Part shown: positions 17,188-25,736 of the stretch, in pieces | Position numbering within the stretch: the stretch's first letter is position 1 | Layout of the letters: every line of letters begins with the position of its first letter | Source of the DNA: an uncultured Lachnospiraceae bacterium | Lineage (GTDB): Bacteria > Bacillota > Clostridia > Lachnospirales > Lachnospiraceae | DNA length: 55,178 bases | Direction of reading: 5' to 3' | NCBI GenBank assembly: GCA_947588995.1 | Contig: CANPZI010000018.1 | Span: 1 to 55,178, forward strand | Notes under the pieces: generated by a model | The model's input: the letters and a program-made list of their open reading frames with translations, nothing else | Told to the model about the DNA's origin: nothing | Databases searched by the model: none | Position numbers and translations under genes: made by a program

Positions 17188-18637
17188 CATACCCTCCTCT
17201 TAGCCGTACCTGCAAGATACGCTTTGTACTTTGTCCGACCTTGTAGCGCTGGCTGATCCGATAGCCGGGTATCCACAGAATATGCTGCCCGTCCGCCAGC
17301 AGATACATGCCGTCCCGCCGCGCTCTCGGAATCTTCTCATCAATCATATACTGCTTGAGAGACTTTCGGTGCAGCGCGGTGTCTATCGTCAGATAGTCGC
17401 CCTGTCTTCTCGTCCGCAACAGTAAAACCGTAGTTATTTTATCATAATCAAACCATTTCGTATATCTGTTTTGTGGAATATTTTGCCAATCTATATCTGT
17501 CTGCTCTCTCTCCAGCACCAGAAATTCATATGTTCCCTCGCCGGAAACCGCAATTTCCGCAGGCGGTGTAACCGGGTAAACTCTCTCCTGCACCGCGCTT
17601 TCCCCGTCTCCGGGAATGCTGTCCGCACTGCCTCCGTACAGTATCAGCACGTCATATTCCCTGCAGGCTGTGATTCCATAGGGAAGCGACAGCTTCCCGC
17701 TGCTGCCTCCTCCCTCCAGCAGCGATAGCAGAGCCGCGATATGACGGCCGGTGATATCCCGTCTGTGCGGCGCCAGGCGCTCCATACAGGCAAGCAGCAC
17801 TCTTCTGCACATGGCGGGCGCCTCCGCAAGCAGCCCGCGCCGAATCCGCAGACTTAAGCGGCCCCGCAGCGACAGTTCCTCCACATATTTTTCGCACAGC
17901 TTCTCCGTCTGCTCTTCCAGATATTCTTCCGTCTCCGACAGAATATCCGCCAGCTCATTCATGTGTGACACCGCGCCCGGACAGACCTCCCGCTCGGCAC
18001 AGGGCAGAATATGATGGCGGATCCTATTGCGGGTATAGGCGTCCCCCTCATTGGTGGCGTCCAGACAGTATGCCAGCCCCTGCCCGTCCAGATAGCGCTC
18101 GATCTCCTCCCGCTCCAGACACAATAACGGCCTGACCACCTCTCCTCTGACCGGCTGGATGGAACACAGTCCTTTCAGTCCGCTGCCCCTGAACAGGTGA
18201 AAAAGCATCGTCTCCGCCCGGTCGCCGGCATTGTGCGCCACCGCGATTCTGCCGCGCTCCGCGTCCCGCACCTCCGCCGCCAGCACCTCCGCAAAGGCCG
18301 CATAGCGCAGCTGCCGGCCGGCCTCCTCCGCGGACAGACCGTGTTCTTTAGCGTAGCCGTTCATATCCGCTTTTTTCAGATAAAACGGAATGCCTAAACC
18401 GCCGCACAGACGCTCCACATACGCCGCGTCCCGCGCAGACTCCTCGCGGACGCCGTGGTCCACATGCACCGCCACGACCCGGAATCCGATCTCCCCGGAC
18501 AGCCTGTGCAGCAGATGCAGCAGACAGACGGAGTCCGGCCCGCCGGACACGCCCGCGGCCACGAGATCCCCCGCCTCTATCATACGGTACTTACGGATAT
18601 AATTTATCACCTTATCATACGTCTTGTCCGTCATCAT
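17171..18637 (-). CDS. tilS: tRNA(Ile)-lysidine synthetase
   Basis: 488 aa. The N-terminal PP-loop ATPase reads AAGVSGGPDSVCLLHLL (SGGPDS at 31-36). Further blocks VVAVHVDHGVREESARDAAYVE, AVAHNAGDRAETMLFHLFRGSGLKGL and VRPLLCLEREEI are diagnostic. The C-terminal part holds the TilS substrate domain, including the IPRARRDGMYLLADG segment. It adds lysine to C34 of tRNA-Ile(CAU), so that it reads AUA. A second in-frame ATG at 18634 is equally possible. It lies between the spoIIE-like gene and hpt, the standard Firmicute order. Confidence 0.95.
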   Translation of the reverse strand: MMTDKTYDKVINYIRKYRMIEAGDLVAAGVSGGPDSVCLLHLLHRLSGEIGFRVVAVHVDHGVREESARDAAYVERLCGGLGIPFYLKKADMNGYAKEHGLSAEEAGRQLRYAAFAEVLAAEVRDAERGRIAVAHNAGDRAETMLFHLFRGSGLKGLCSIQPVRGEVVRPLLCLEREEIERYLDGQGLAYCLDATNEGDAYTRNRIRHHILPCAEREVCPGAVSHMNELADILSETEEYLEEQTEKLCEKYVEELSLRGRLSLRIRRGLLAEAPAMCRRVLLACMERLAPHRRDITGRHIAALLSLLEGGGSSGKLSLPYGITACREYDVLILYGGSADSIPGDGESAVQERVYPVTPPAEIAVSGEGTYEFLVLEREQTDIDWQNIPQNRYTKWFDYDKITTVLLLRTRRQGDYLTIDTALHRKSLKQYMIDEKIPRARRDGMYLLADGQHILWIPGYRISQRYKVGQSTKRILQVRLRGGYDDRTD

Positions 18638-18648
18638 CCCTCACTCTG

Positions 18649-19887
18649 TCATAGGTATGTCTCGTCCTCCGCGCCGTCCCGCTCCCACGCGCCCAGCACG
18701 AGCACCGTCATGTCGTCCCTGATCTGTCCCTTGCTCTGCGTAAGCGCATAAGTCAGAATCCGGCCTGCCATCTCGTTCGGGCTGCTCTCATCCATCCTGC
18801 CTATGATCTCCGGCAGCACGTCCTCCCCGATCCCCTGCGCGAGCGCGTCCAGCACCCCGTCTGACAGCATGACCACATAATCGCCGTTCTCCAGCGTGCG
18901 GTACATCACTTCCGGTTCCAGCTGCCCGAATACACCCAGCGGAAAACTCTGCGCGGAGAGCCTGTCCACCAGACGTCCGCGTTTGATGTAAGTGCACGCC
19001 GCTCCCACCTTGATAAACTCGCATTCGCCCGTATACAGATTGATGTCGCAGACATCCAGGGTAGACATGTTCTCCTCCTGCCCTGACGACGCCAGCGCCC
19101 CATTGATCATCTGGATTGCGGCCTCCTTGCGAAATCCGGCTTCCAGCAGCCGCTCCGTCAGCTCGATCACCCGCTCCGAGTCTCTGCACGCTTTCTCGCC
19201 GGAACCCATACCGTCCGACAGAATGACCGTCATCCTGCCGTCCTCTCCCTCATAGAAAGAATAATTGTCTCCCGATACAGTCTCCGTCTCCCTGACCGCC
19301 TTGGCCGTCCCCGTCAGCAGCCGGAATTTTGGTTCTTCCAGAAAATAATAGGTATTCCACTCGGGCGTCAGGCACAGCGGCGCATTCTTCGCGGCCTGCA
19401 GCCTGACATTCAGCGCGGCCGACAAAAAATCAGCCACGTCCCCCACAAAAATACTCTCCTGCTCACAAAACCGCGCGCGCCTTTCCGAGGCCGCCCGCAT
19501 CGTCAGACTGATCTCCCTGTGACCGTCCTCATGCTCCAGCTCAAAGAAATCTTTCAGCACAATGCCTGACTCTTTCAGCAGTTTCGACATCTGTCTGTAT
19601 TTTCTCTCGCTCATGGACCGACAGGTATAGGTACGCTTCGCCACCTCCGCCATGATATGCGACATCTCCTTGAGATGTTCCGCCAAAAGTCCGCGGTTTT
19701 CCCGCAGCCTGCGCTGCCACAGATAATCCTGCCTGCTGCCCGTCCACGCTGCGGCGGTCTCCTCCGGCTCTTCCTCCTCAAAGAGATCCGCCAGATCCCT
19801 GAAAGATTCCGCATAGCCCAACAGCCGCTGCCTGCCGTATTCGGGTATGACCGCTACCTGATTTGTGTCCTTAACATAATTTTTCAT
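18649..19887 (-). CDS. SpoIIE-type PP2C serine phosphatase without membrane domain
   Basis: 412 aa from the ATG at 19887, preceded by GGAGGGG; an upstream extension to 19971 is unsupported. Residues ~220-400 are the PP2C/SpoIIE fold: MTVILSDGMGSGEKAC, INGALASSGQEENMSTLDVC, ACTYIKRGRLVDRL, SFPLGVFGQ and YVVMLSDGVLDALAQG give the metal-binding Asp/Gly positions. The N-terminal 210 residues are soluble and helical, unlike the ten-span N-terminus of Bacillus SpoIIE. Position between divIC and tilS is that of spoIIE, so it probably acts on the SpoIIAA-type anti-anti-sigma during sporulation. Confidence 0.88.
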   Translation of the reverse strand: MKNYVKDTNQVAVIPEYGRQRLLGYAESFRDLADLFEEEEPEETAAAWTGSRQDYLWQRRLRENRGLLAEHLKEMSHIMAEVAKRTYTCRSMSERKYRQMSKLLKESGIVLKDFFELEHEDGHREISLTMRAASERRARFCEQESIFVGDVADFLSAALNVRLQAAKNAPLCLTPEWNTYYFLEEPKFRLLTGTAKAVRETETVSGDNYSFYEGEDGRMTVILSDGMGSGEKACRDSERVIELTERLLEAGFRKEAAIQMINGALASSGQEENMSTLDVCDINLYTGECEFIKVGAACTYIKRGRLVDRLSAQSFPLGVFGQLEPEVMYRTLENGDYVVMLSDGVLDALAQGIGEDVLPEIIGRMDESSPNEMAGRILTYALTQSKGQIRDDMTVLVLGAWERDGAEDETYL

Positions 19888-19984
19888 ACTGTCCCCTCCG
19901 GTGCACCGACTACCCGCAGCCGCGGGCAATTCCTTTTTCGTCAATACACAATATATGAGGGGCTTGTCCAAAATATTACAGCCA

Positions 19985-20028
19985 AAATCACAAAGAAGCG
20001 GATTCCGGAACCACGTCCAAAATCCGCT
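19985..20028 (-). terminator. Terminator after divIC
   Basis: On the minus strand AGCGGATT pairs with AATCCGCT around a ~16-nt loop, followed by TCTTTGTGATTTT. The stem begins at the divIC stop codon. It separates divIC from the SpoIIE-type gene. Confidence 0.65.
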
Positions 20029-20333
20029 CAGTTTCCATCTTTAAATATGATCTCGCCCTCGTAGACCAGGCCAAGCTTTTCTTTGGCTATCTCTTCCACA
20101 TATTTTTTCGTCTGCGTATACTTCTCAAACTCTGCAATTTCTTCCGTCCGCGCCTCTTCCGTCTCGATCTCCTGCATCAGGGCTTCTTCTTTCGCCGTAT
20201 AGAGCGCCCGCTTCTCGCGAAGCTCCACACTTTTTATCGCAACCACAACCAGCATCAGCAGGACTACGGTGGTGATCAAAAGCATGCCCGTCTTGTTCCG
20301 GCGCTTTTTCTGATATGCTGCTTTTCTTCTCAT
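20028..20333 (-). CDS. divIC: DivIC/FtsB-family septum formation initiator
   Basis: 101 aa. A basic cytoplasmic N-terminus (MRRKAAYQKKRRNK), one membrane span (TGMLLITTVVLLMLVVVAI) and an extracytoplasmic coiled coil (KRALYTAKEEALMQEIETE) ending with a YVEEIAKEKLGLVYEGEIIF motif typical of DivIC. The protein joins FtsL and DivIB at the division septum. It follows yabQ by 36 nt, as in Bacillus and Clostridia. Confidence 0.93.
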   Translation of the reverse strand: MRRKAAYQKKRRNKTGMLLITTVVLLMLVVVAIKSVELREKRALYTAKEEALMQEIETEEARTEEIAEFEKYTQTKKYVEEIAKEKLGLVYEGEIIFKDGN

Positions 20334-20369
20334 CCTGCCTGTGCTACCCCATTCTTTCCGTGCCGCCTA

Positions 20370-20858
20370 TTATTGTTTACATAAAACCATTCTAAGTGTT
20401 TTTATGAAAACCGTCAACCGTTTTTTAATAACTTCTCTGACTTTTTTTAATCGCACACGCAGAAATCGAACAAATCTTCGAGCCGCGAAAAACAGGCGTT
20501 TTGCCGGTTTTAGCACAATTTGTATAAGACGGATTATGAGACACATGATCTTGTGGATGCACGTTGACATAACGTATACAAACCGATTTTTCACCGCCGC
20601 CTTATAAAAAAACATGCCGAGCGCCGCCCCCATGACGGCAAACCATCTCAGGACACCGCTGTTCTCCCGGTAAAGCACATAAAACACGGCGAGCCCGCAC
20701 GCGAACCAATAGAAAAAGTCCTCCGCGGACATCAGGAAACGGCCATGCCGGAACAGTTTTCTGAGAATCAGTACCCAGTCATAGACGAATGTGATGATAA
20801 GCCCCATCAGAATGGAATGAAAGAAAAAAGTGACCTCCCGCACAATCTCCTGGCTCAT
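20370..20858 (-). CDS. yabQ: Spore cortex biosynthesis protein YabQ
   Basis: 162 aa from the ATG at 20858 (GGGGGA 9 nt upstream); an ATG at 20867 is too close to that site. Several hydrophobic spans (EVTFFFHSILMGLIITFVYDWVL, then FFYWFACGLAVFYVLY and LRWFAVMGAALGMFFY) are followed by a very basic C-terminus. The N-terminal span with YDW and the FYW block match YabQ, a mother-cell membrane protein required for cortex formation in Bacillus. It lies 20 nt after yabP. Confidence 0.9.
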   Translation of the reverse strand: MSQEIVREVTFFFHSILMGLIITFVYDWVLILRKLFRHGRFLMSAEDFFYWFACGLAVFYVLYRENSGVLRWFAVMGAALGMFFYKAAVKNRFVYVMSTCIHKIMCLIIRLIQIVLKPAKRLFFAARRFVRFLRVRLKKVREVIKKRLTVFIKTLRMVLCKQ

Positions 20859-20878
20859 AAACCGCATTCCCCCGAAAA

Positions 20879-21169
20879 CTATTTGAACAGTCTCGCCAGC
20901 AGCGACTCGCCCTTGCCGCCGTATCCGCTGCCCTCAGAATAGGTAAAACTGTCGATCCGGCCGTCCACATCGACCTCCCCCTTGTCGAGGGAAAGCCTGC
21001 TGACATGCAGTTCGCCTCCCTTGATCATCAGCATTCCCTGCTCTGTCTCCAGCAGAATCTCGTTGACATCAAAAGAGAGGACATCATTGACGCCGCTCAC
21101 GGTACATGTCCGCCTGTCGGTGAGCATCAGTTTATGGGGTCTTCTGTTTGTCTTGTTCAGGTCTTCCAT
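20879..21169 (-). CDS. yabP: Sporulation protein YabP
   Basis: 96 aa from the ATG at 21169, which has GGGGAGG 5 nt upstream; the ORF could be read 11 residues further but without an RBS. The core HKLMLTDRRTCTVSGVNDVLSF, VNEILLETEQGMLMIKG and LHVSRLSLDKGEVDVDGRID is the YabP/YqfC fold. YabP is expressed in the mother cell and helps recruit spore-coat/cortex functions. The order yabP-yabQ-divIC is classic. Confidence 0.93.
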   Translation of the reverse strand: MEDLNKTNRRPHKLMLTDRRTCTVSGVNDVLSFDVNEILLETEQGMLMIKGGELHVSRLSLDKGEVDVDGRIDSFTYSEGSGYGGKGESLLARLFK

Positions 21170-21280
21170 ACATACCTCCCCAGCTGCGGGGCACATAGAC
21201 ATGCCGCGAAGTTGTATTGCTGATTAAAATGTATGCGGGAATTCCTCCTGATATGTCTCTACTTTTCATACGGGGCTTCT

Positions 21281-21523
21281 TCAGGTCAGGTAACGGAACA
21301 GCTCTTTCGCCTCCTCTTTCCGCACCGTCTCCTGTACATCCAGAACTTCCACCCTGACCTCTTTGTTGCCGAAGCGGATCGTAAGAATGTCCCCCTCCCT
21401 GACATTTGCCGAGGCCTTGGCCGGTCTGTCATTGATGAGTACCCGGCCCGCGTCGCACGCTTCATTGGCCACCGTGCGGCGCTTGATCAGCCGGGAAACT
21501 TTCAGATATTTGTCCAGGCGCAT
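21281..21523 (-). CDS. rqcP: S4-domain protein RqcP (YabO)
   Basis: 80 aa, a single S4 RNA-binding domain: MRLDKYLKVSRLIKRRTVANEACDAGRVLINDRPAK, with the conserved V-x-x-G-D-x-L pattern (VREGDILTI). RqcP binds stalled 50S subunits and works with RqcH to add alanine tails in ribosome-associated quality control (established for Bacillus). It lies between hup and yabP, the expected place. Confidence 0.93.
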   Translation of the reverse strand: MRLDKYLKVSRLIKRRTVANEACDAGRVLINDRPAKASANVREGDILTIRFGNKEVRVEVLDVQETVRKEEAKELFRYLT

Positions 21524-21613
21524 ACTATTCCTCCATTCTCACTGCCTGTCTAATCGGACAGGAAGCGTTTTTCTCCTAAGCTTGTCAGCTTGGCTCATTG
21601 CACGCGCAAAATA

Positions 21614-21645
21614 AAAAGCCCATATGCATCTGCATACGGGCTTTT
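21614..21645 (-). terminator. Terminator of hup
   Basis: AAAAGCCC...GGGCTTTT with inner ATGCA/TGCAT; on the minus strand it is followed by TTTATTTT. It lies 15 nt after the hup stop. Confidence 0.88.
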
Positions 21646-21660
21646 CGATGTCTCTTATAA

Positions 21661-21933
21661 TTAGTTGATCATATCCTTCAGAGCTTTGCCTGCCTTGAAC
21701 TTAGGCGCCTTGGAAGCCGCGATCTTCATCTCTTTGCCGGTCTGCGGATTTCTGCCCGTTCTTGCCGCTCTCTTGGAAACCTCGAAAGTACCGAAGCCAA
21801 CCAACTGCACCTTGCCGTCCTTCTTCAGCTCGCCTGCAACAACGTCTGTAAATGCCTTTAATGCCTTCTCTGCATCCTTTTTGGATAATCCTGCCTGATC
21901 AGCCATAGCTGCAACCAATTCTGTCTTGTTCAT
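21661..21933 (-). CDS. hup: HU-family DNA-binding protein
   Basis: 90 aa, the standard HU length. [28 protein letters not shown] is followed by [23 protein letters not shown], the beta-arm with the intercalating proline (RNP), and [15 protein letters not shown] bends and compacts DNA. GAGGAGG precedes the ATG, and the gene has its own strong promoter and terminator, as expected for an abundant protein. Confidence 0.97.
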   Translation of the reverse strand: MNKTELVAAMADQAGLSKKDAEKALKAFTDVVAGELKKDGKVQLVGFGTFEVSKRAARTGRNPQTGKEMKIAASKAPKFKAGKALKDMIN

Positions 21934-22016
21934 CTTGAACTCCTCCTCTTAAAATTAAATGAGTTATCATTTTGTTCTTAGATGTTTCTCTTTTGAAACG
22001 CCTAAGCCTACATACA

Positions 22017-22045
22017 TTTATAAACGTTTTTCCTATGCTTGTCAA
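22017..22045 (-). promoter_or_regulatory. Strong sigma-A promoter of hup
   Basis: Minus-strand TTGACA (22040-22045), 17-nt spacer, TATAAA (22017-22022), giving an untranslated leader of roughly 75 nt. Confidence 0.8.
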
Positions 22046-22151
22046 GCAAAAAGTGCCATTTTTACGCTATTTTTCATTAGTTAAATAAATAACATTCTCC
22101 GGATTGAGTTATGTAAATTACACTTCCCGCATGATCGGAACTTCGTACAGA

Positions 22152-22877
22152 TTACCGCTCCGGTTTCTCATAGCGGTCGATCAGATCTTCAATCCTGTCC
22201 GCAAGCGCCTGTTCGTGAGAAATCTTGCCGATCCTGGCAATGTCGGAGACGCGCATGAGCATATCCGCAAGAATCTGCTCCAGCTCTTTGCTGTAAGCCT
22301 CCGGCCTGCATCTGCCGAGGGCCTCCACGGACGCCTGCAGAGCCTCCACGTCCTGCCCGTAGGTACTGCCCTGTCCGTAGAGCTTGTCCGCTTTCTTTAA
22401 AACCTTGGCCGCTCTGGTGAGGGCGGGAAGTTCCCGCGGAATCTCCCGCAGCGGAGACGAGGCCCACTCCTTATCCTTTTTCTCTTCTTTCTTGATTTCC
22501 TCCCAGTTGACGAGCACCTCGTCCGGCGTGTCGGCGCTGCCCGTGCCGAACACATGGGGATGCCTGCGCACCATCTTGCGGCTGACTTCGTCCACCACGT
22601 CCGCCATGGTGAACAGCCCCTCCTCCGACGCGATCTGCGCGTGCATCACCACCTGCAGGAGCACATCGCCCAATTCTTCCCGCATATTTTCAGGATTTCC
22701 CGTCTGTTCATAGATACGGATGGACGCCAGAAGTTCCGCGGCCTCCTCCGTCATGCACGGCTTCAGGCTCTCGTGCGTCTGTACCCTGTCCCAGGGGCAG
22801 CCGTTCTCACCGCGCAATGTGGCTATGATCTCCAGAAATTCCTCGTAGGTATATTTTTTGTCCGTATGGTTGTCCAT
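22152..22877 (-). CDS. mazG: Nucleoside triphosphate pyrophosphohydrolase MazG
   Basis: 241 aa. The first MazG domain reads LRGENGCPWDRVQTHESLKPCMTEEAAELL with the E-E-x-x-E metal motif, then REELGDVLLQVVMHAQIASEEGLF. The second half repeats a weaker MazG fold (YGQDVEALQASVEALGRCRPEAYSKELEQILADMLMRVSDIARI). The enzyme hydrolyses NTPs and dNTPs to monophosphates, removing aberrant nucleotides or modulating alarmone levels. It lies downstream of the PEGA lipoprotein on the same strand, 60 nt away, and was not assigned to the hup transcript because hup has its own promoter. Confidence 0.95.
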   Translation of the reverse strand: MDNHTDKKYTYEEFLEIIATLRGENGCPWDRVQTHESLKPCMTEEAAELLASIRIYEQTGNPENMREELGDVLLQVVMHAQIASEEGLFTMADVVDEVSRKMVRRHPHVFGTGSADTPDEVLVNWEEIKKEEKKDKEWASSPLREIPRELPALTRAAKVLKKADKLYGQGSTYGQDVEALQASVEALGRCRPEAYSKELEQILADMLMRVSDIARIGKISHEQALADRIEDLIDRYEKPER

Positions 22878-22937
22878 CTGGCGTTACCTCTGTTTTCCCG
22901 ATCTGCCGCCCATCCTCCACAGGCCGCACGGCCATTT

Positions 22938-24647
22938 TTATTCGCTGTCTCCCGCGCTCTCCGCCTCCTGCGGCGCATCTACATCATGCTCACTCGGCGT
23001 GCTGTTATCGCTGACGCTCTCTTCCTGCAGCTCCGGGAACGCATAGGTATAATCTCCCTTCGGGGAGATGGGATACGTGATAGACGCATACCCGCTTTTG
23101 CACAGCTTGATCTCATGCGCACCCGCCGTGGTGACAAAATCAACCGGCGAAATGTTCTGGTACATACCATCCAGGTAAACCTCCGCCCCTGCCGGCGAGG
23201 TGACGAACAGTCTGCAGCTTATCTCCTGATTCTCATTGTCATTCTTGTCCCCAGCCGCGCTGTCATTGCCGCTGACGCTGCTCTCCTCCGCCTCAAGATC
23301 CGTAAAGGAATAGGTGATGTCCTCCCCGTCATTGTACAGATAGATCGTGTAGCTCTTCGTCTTATAGCCGCTCTTGCGCAGCGTGATCGTATGGCTGCCC
23401 ACCGTTTTTTTGAAGCTGATCGGAGACATGCCCAGATAGTTGCTGTCCAGGTACACTTCCACATTCTTCGGCGCGTCTATATACACCCTATTGCCTTCTG
23501 AAGCGCTGATCGTATTTTCGCTGATCGTATTGTCACTGACAGTCTCCTCCGTGTAGTCGCCCTGCTGCGGCATCCGGGACAATGTATTGTCACTGACGGA
23601 GGCTTCCTCTTTCTCCTTTTCCTTTTCCAGCTCAAAGGATATCTTGGCGTACTCGGAACCGACCTGAATATATTTCGTCAGGGAATCGTATCCCGCCGCC
23701 TCCAGATGCACCTTATGAATCCCGTAAGACAGCTCAACCGCCCTGCTGATATCCGTCTCCTCTCCGTCTATTTCCACTTTCGCCGACGCTGGGGTGACGG
23801 AGATGAGTATGCGCCCGGTCTTGTCCTGCGCAACCTCCAGATCTCCCACGTCCAGCACGACTTCCTTGTTTCTCTCTACGGTGATATCTTTCACGCTGCT
23901 GACGCCGTCATTGGTCAAGAGCACCTGATAGCTGCCCTCCGGCACCACCAACAGCATGTCCTCCGTGATCTCCCTGATCACGGCGTTGCCCACCTCGATC
24001 CAGCCGCCGATCAGCGCCTGATCATTCTTCAGGCGCAGATACCCGTGTCCTTTCTCCACATTGATGCTGTATATCTTGTGATCGACGCCACGCACAGAAA
24101 TCACATCCTGCGACACGATATCCATCATCTCAGCGCGGCCGCCGTCCGAGAATACCACCACATTGTCCGGCAGGGAATACGTCGCGGAACCGATATTCGC
24201 CGTCTTGTTCGCGCCGCCCAGATCATAATTGGTAATACTGTCGTAGACCCAGGCATCCGGGGAGAGCTGTATGCTGGCAATCTGTCTTTTCCCTTTCAGG
24301 AAATTGACGTCGACCACGTCCCCGGTCTGAAGCTGGGAGATCGTCAGCGGCCCGCCGTACTTATCTTTCACATAGGTGGTGCCGTCATAGTACAGGGTAT
24401 ACTGCCTCTCGGCATCCATGTTCATGAAAGTCACCGCCCTGCTGTCGGGGTCGAGAGCTACGACAACCGCCGTGTCCGCCGAGTCATAGCTTCCAACCGT
24501 GCTGACGCTGAATCCCGTATCCGCCGCGCCCTCTTCCTTATTCTTATCCTTTGCCATGCCGATATTGCTCGCCTGCGAAGTACAGCCCGTGATCAGAAAC
24601 GCAAACAGCATGACAACCGCGGCCGCCTGTGCAATTCTTCTGTGCAT
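22938..24647 (-). CDS. PEGA-domain lipoprotein with VSDN-repeat linkers
   Basis: 569 aa. Lipoprotein signal MHRRIAQAAAVVMLFAFLITGCTS, cysteine 22 being the lipidated residue. A region up to ~270 of unknown fold precedes three PEGA domains: about 275-330 (ILISVTPASAKVEIDGEE), about 390-450 (VYIDAPKNVEVYLDSNYLG) and about 480-540 (LFVTSPAGAEVYLDGMYQN). They are linked by polar segments that repeat SVSDNT/VSDNTIS variants. PEGA domains are small surface beta-modules, often in cell-wall proteins. The gene follows a CotS-like kinase by 24 nt. No enzymatic motif is seen. Confidence 0.85.
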   Translation of the reverse strand: MHRRIAQAAAVVMLFAFLITGCTSQASNIGMAKDKNKEEGAADTGFSVSTVGSYDSADTAVVVALDPDSRAVTFMNMDAERQYTLYYDGTTYVKDKYGGPLTISQLQTGDVVDVNFLKGKRQIASIQLSPDAWVYDSITNYDLGGANKTANIGSATYSLPDNVVVFSDGGRAEMMDIVSQDVISVRGVDHKIYSINVEKGHGYLRLKNDQALIGGWIEVGNAVIREITEDMLLVVPEGSYQVLLTNDGVSSVKDITVERNKEVVLDVGDLEVAQDKTGRILISVTPASAKVEIDGEETDISRAVELSYGIHKVHLEAAGYDSLTKYIQVGSEYAKISFELEKEKEKEEASVSDNTLSRMPQQGDYTEETVSDNTISENTISASEGNRVYIDAPKNVEVYLDSNYLGMSPISFKKTVGSHTITLRKSGYKTKSYTIYLYNDGEDITYSFTDLEAEESSVSGNDSAAGDKNDNENQEISCRLFVTSPAGAEVYLDGMYQNISPVDFVTTAGAHEIKLCKSGYASITYPISPKGDYTYAFPELQEESVSDNSTPSEHDVDAPQEAESAGDSE

Positions 24648-24671
24648 TCCGATTCTTATCCTTTCCTAAAC

Positions 24672-25649
24672 TCAAATATGAAATATCGTTTCCAGAAAAA
24701 GCTGCTTATCCCGCTCCTGCGCAAACAGCTTTTCCATTTTCTCCATGTTTCTTCCCGGGATCCACGCCTTGCCGCTGTTGTAATAGAAATTCGCGATCTT
24801 CCAGAATTTTTCAGGATATGCCAGCCGGTAATAGAGCTGTCTGTAATCCCGTTTTGTCAGACCCCTTATTTTATTATAACTCTCTATGAGCATATCACCA
24901 AGCGTCTGCGACCAGTTATTTTTTTCCAGAAGCTTGCGCATAAACAAGTACAGATCCCGCACCGGGTAATCCCGCACGCACTTCTCAAAATTGATCAGCG
25001 CCTCCCCGTCCTCCGTCATCAGTATATTGTGGTATTGATAATCGCCGTGGCAGACGACGGAAAATTCGTAAGGATCATCCTCATAGGCATCATAACGCAA
25101 TTCGTCGGTAATTTGCAAGGCATTATTCATGAAATAGTCGTAATGCTTCATCAAATAGATCTCGAAGTCCGTCTTCTGGCTTTTCTCCCACAGGAACTTG
25201 CGGACTTTTTTCAATTCCCGATTATGCTTCTCATACTCTTTTTCGATCACGAAAACCGGCTGTTCCTGCAGTTCCCCGTACGCCGACAGATCAGAGGCTT
25301 CGTGCAGTCTCGCCATAACCGCCACCGCCTGACGGCACTCCCTCATATCCCGATGACTGCATTCTCTCCCGTCGAAGTAAGTCTTGACTATGTACGGCGT
25401 CCGATCCTGATCGTATACGATCATCTCGTCTTCTCTTGTCCGCAGAATAGACTCCGCGCGCACCGCGCCGCTCTCCTGCAGATGACGCAGATAGAGATCC
25501 TGAAATTTGATTTTATCCGCCGGTCCGCAATACTCCTTTAAGATCAGCAGTCCTCTGTCCGAATCGCACAGAATCGCGCCCCGGCCTTTCCACGTGCGGC
25601 TTACCTCTATCTCATACTGCTCTAATAAACTCACCGCTCTGTCATTCAC
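24672..25649 (-). CDS. CotS-family spore coat kinase-like protein
   Basis: 325 aa. Kinase-like (APH/CotS) features are RGAILCDSDRGLLILKEYCGP near the start, YIVKTYFDGRECSHRDMRECRQAVAVMARLHEAS, then VVCHGDYQYHNILM with the catalytic-loop H-G-D-x-x-x-x-N, and ALINFEKCVRDYPVRDLYLFMRK in place of the DFG region (NFEKC instead of DFD). The family is found in spore coats of Bacillus and in spore-forming Clostridia. RBS GGAGGGG is 8-9 nt before the start. Coat location is inferred from family. Confidence 0.87.
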   Translation of the reverse strand: MNDRAVSLLEQYEIEVSRTWKGRGAILCDSDRGLLILKEYCGPADKIKFQDLYLRHLQESGAVRAESILRTREDEMIVYDQDRTPYIVKTYFDGRECSHRDMRECRQAVAVMARLHEASDLSAYGELQEQPVFVIEKEYEKHNRELKKVRKFLWEKSQKTDFEIYLMKHYDYFMNNALQITDELRYDAYEDDPYEFSVVCHGDYQYHNILMTEDGEALINFEKCVRDYPVRDLYLFMRKLLEKNNWSQTLGDMLIESYNKIRGLTKRDYRQLYYRLAYPEKFWKIANFYYNSGKAWIPGRNMEKMEKLFAQERDKQLFLETIFHI

Positions 25650-25736
25650 ACGAATCCCCTCCGCTTGATCGTCTATCCTATCTTATGTGAAGCACAGGGA
25701 AAGTATGAATTTGTTTTGTATTGCCGCGCGCCGCCG

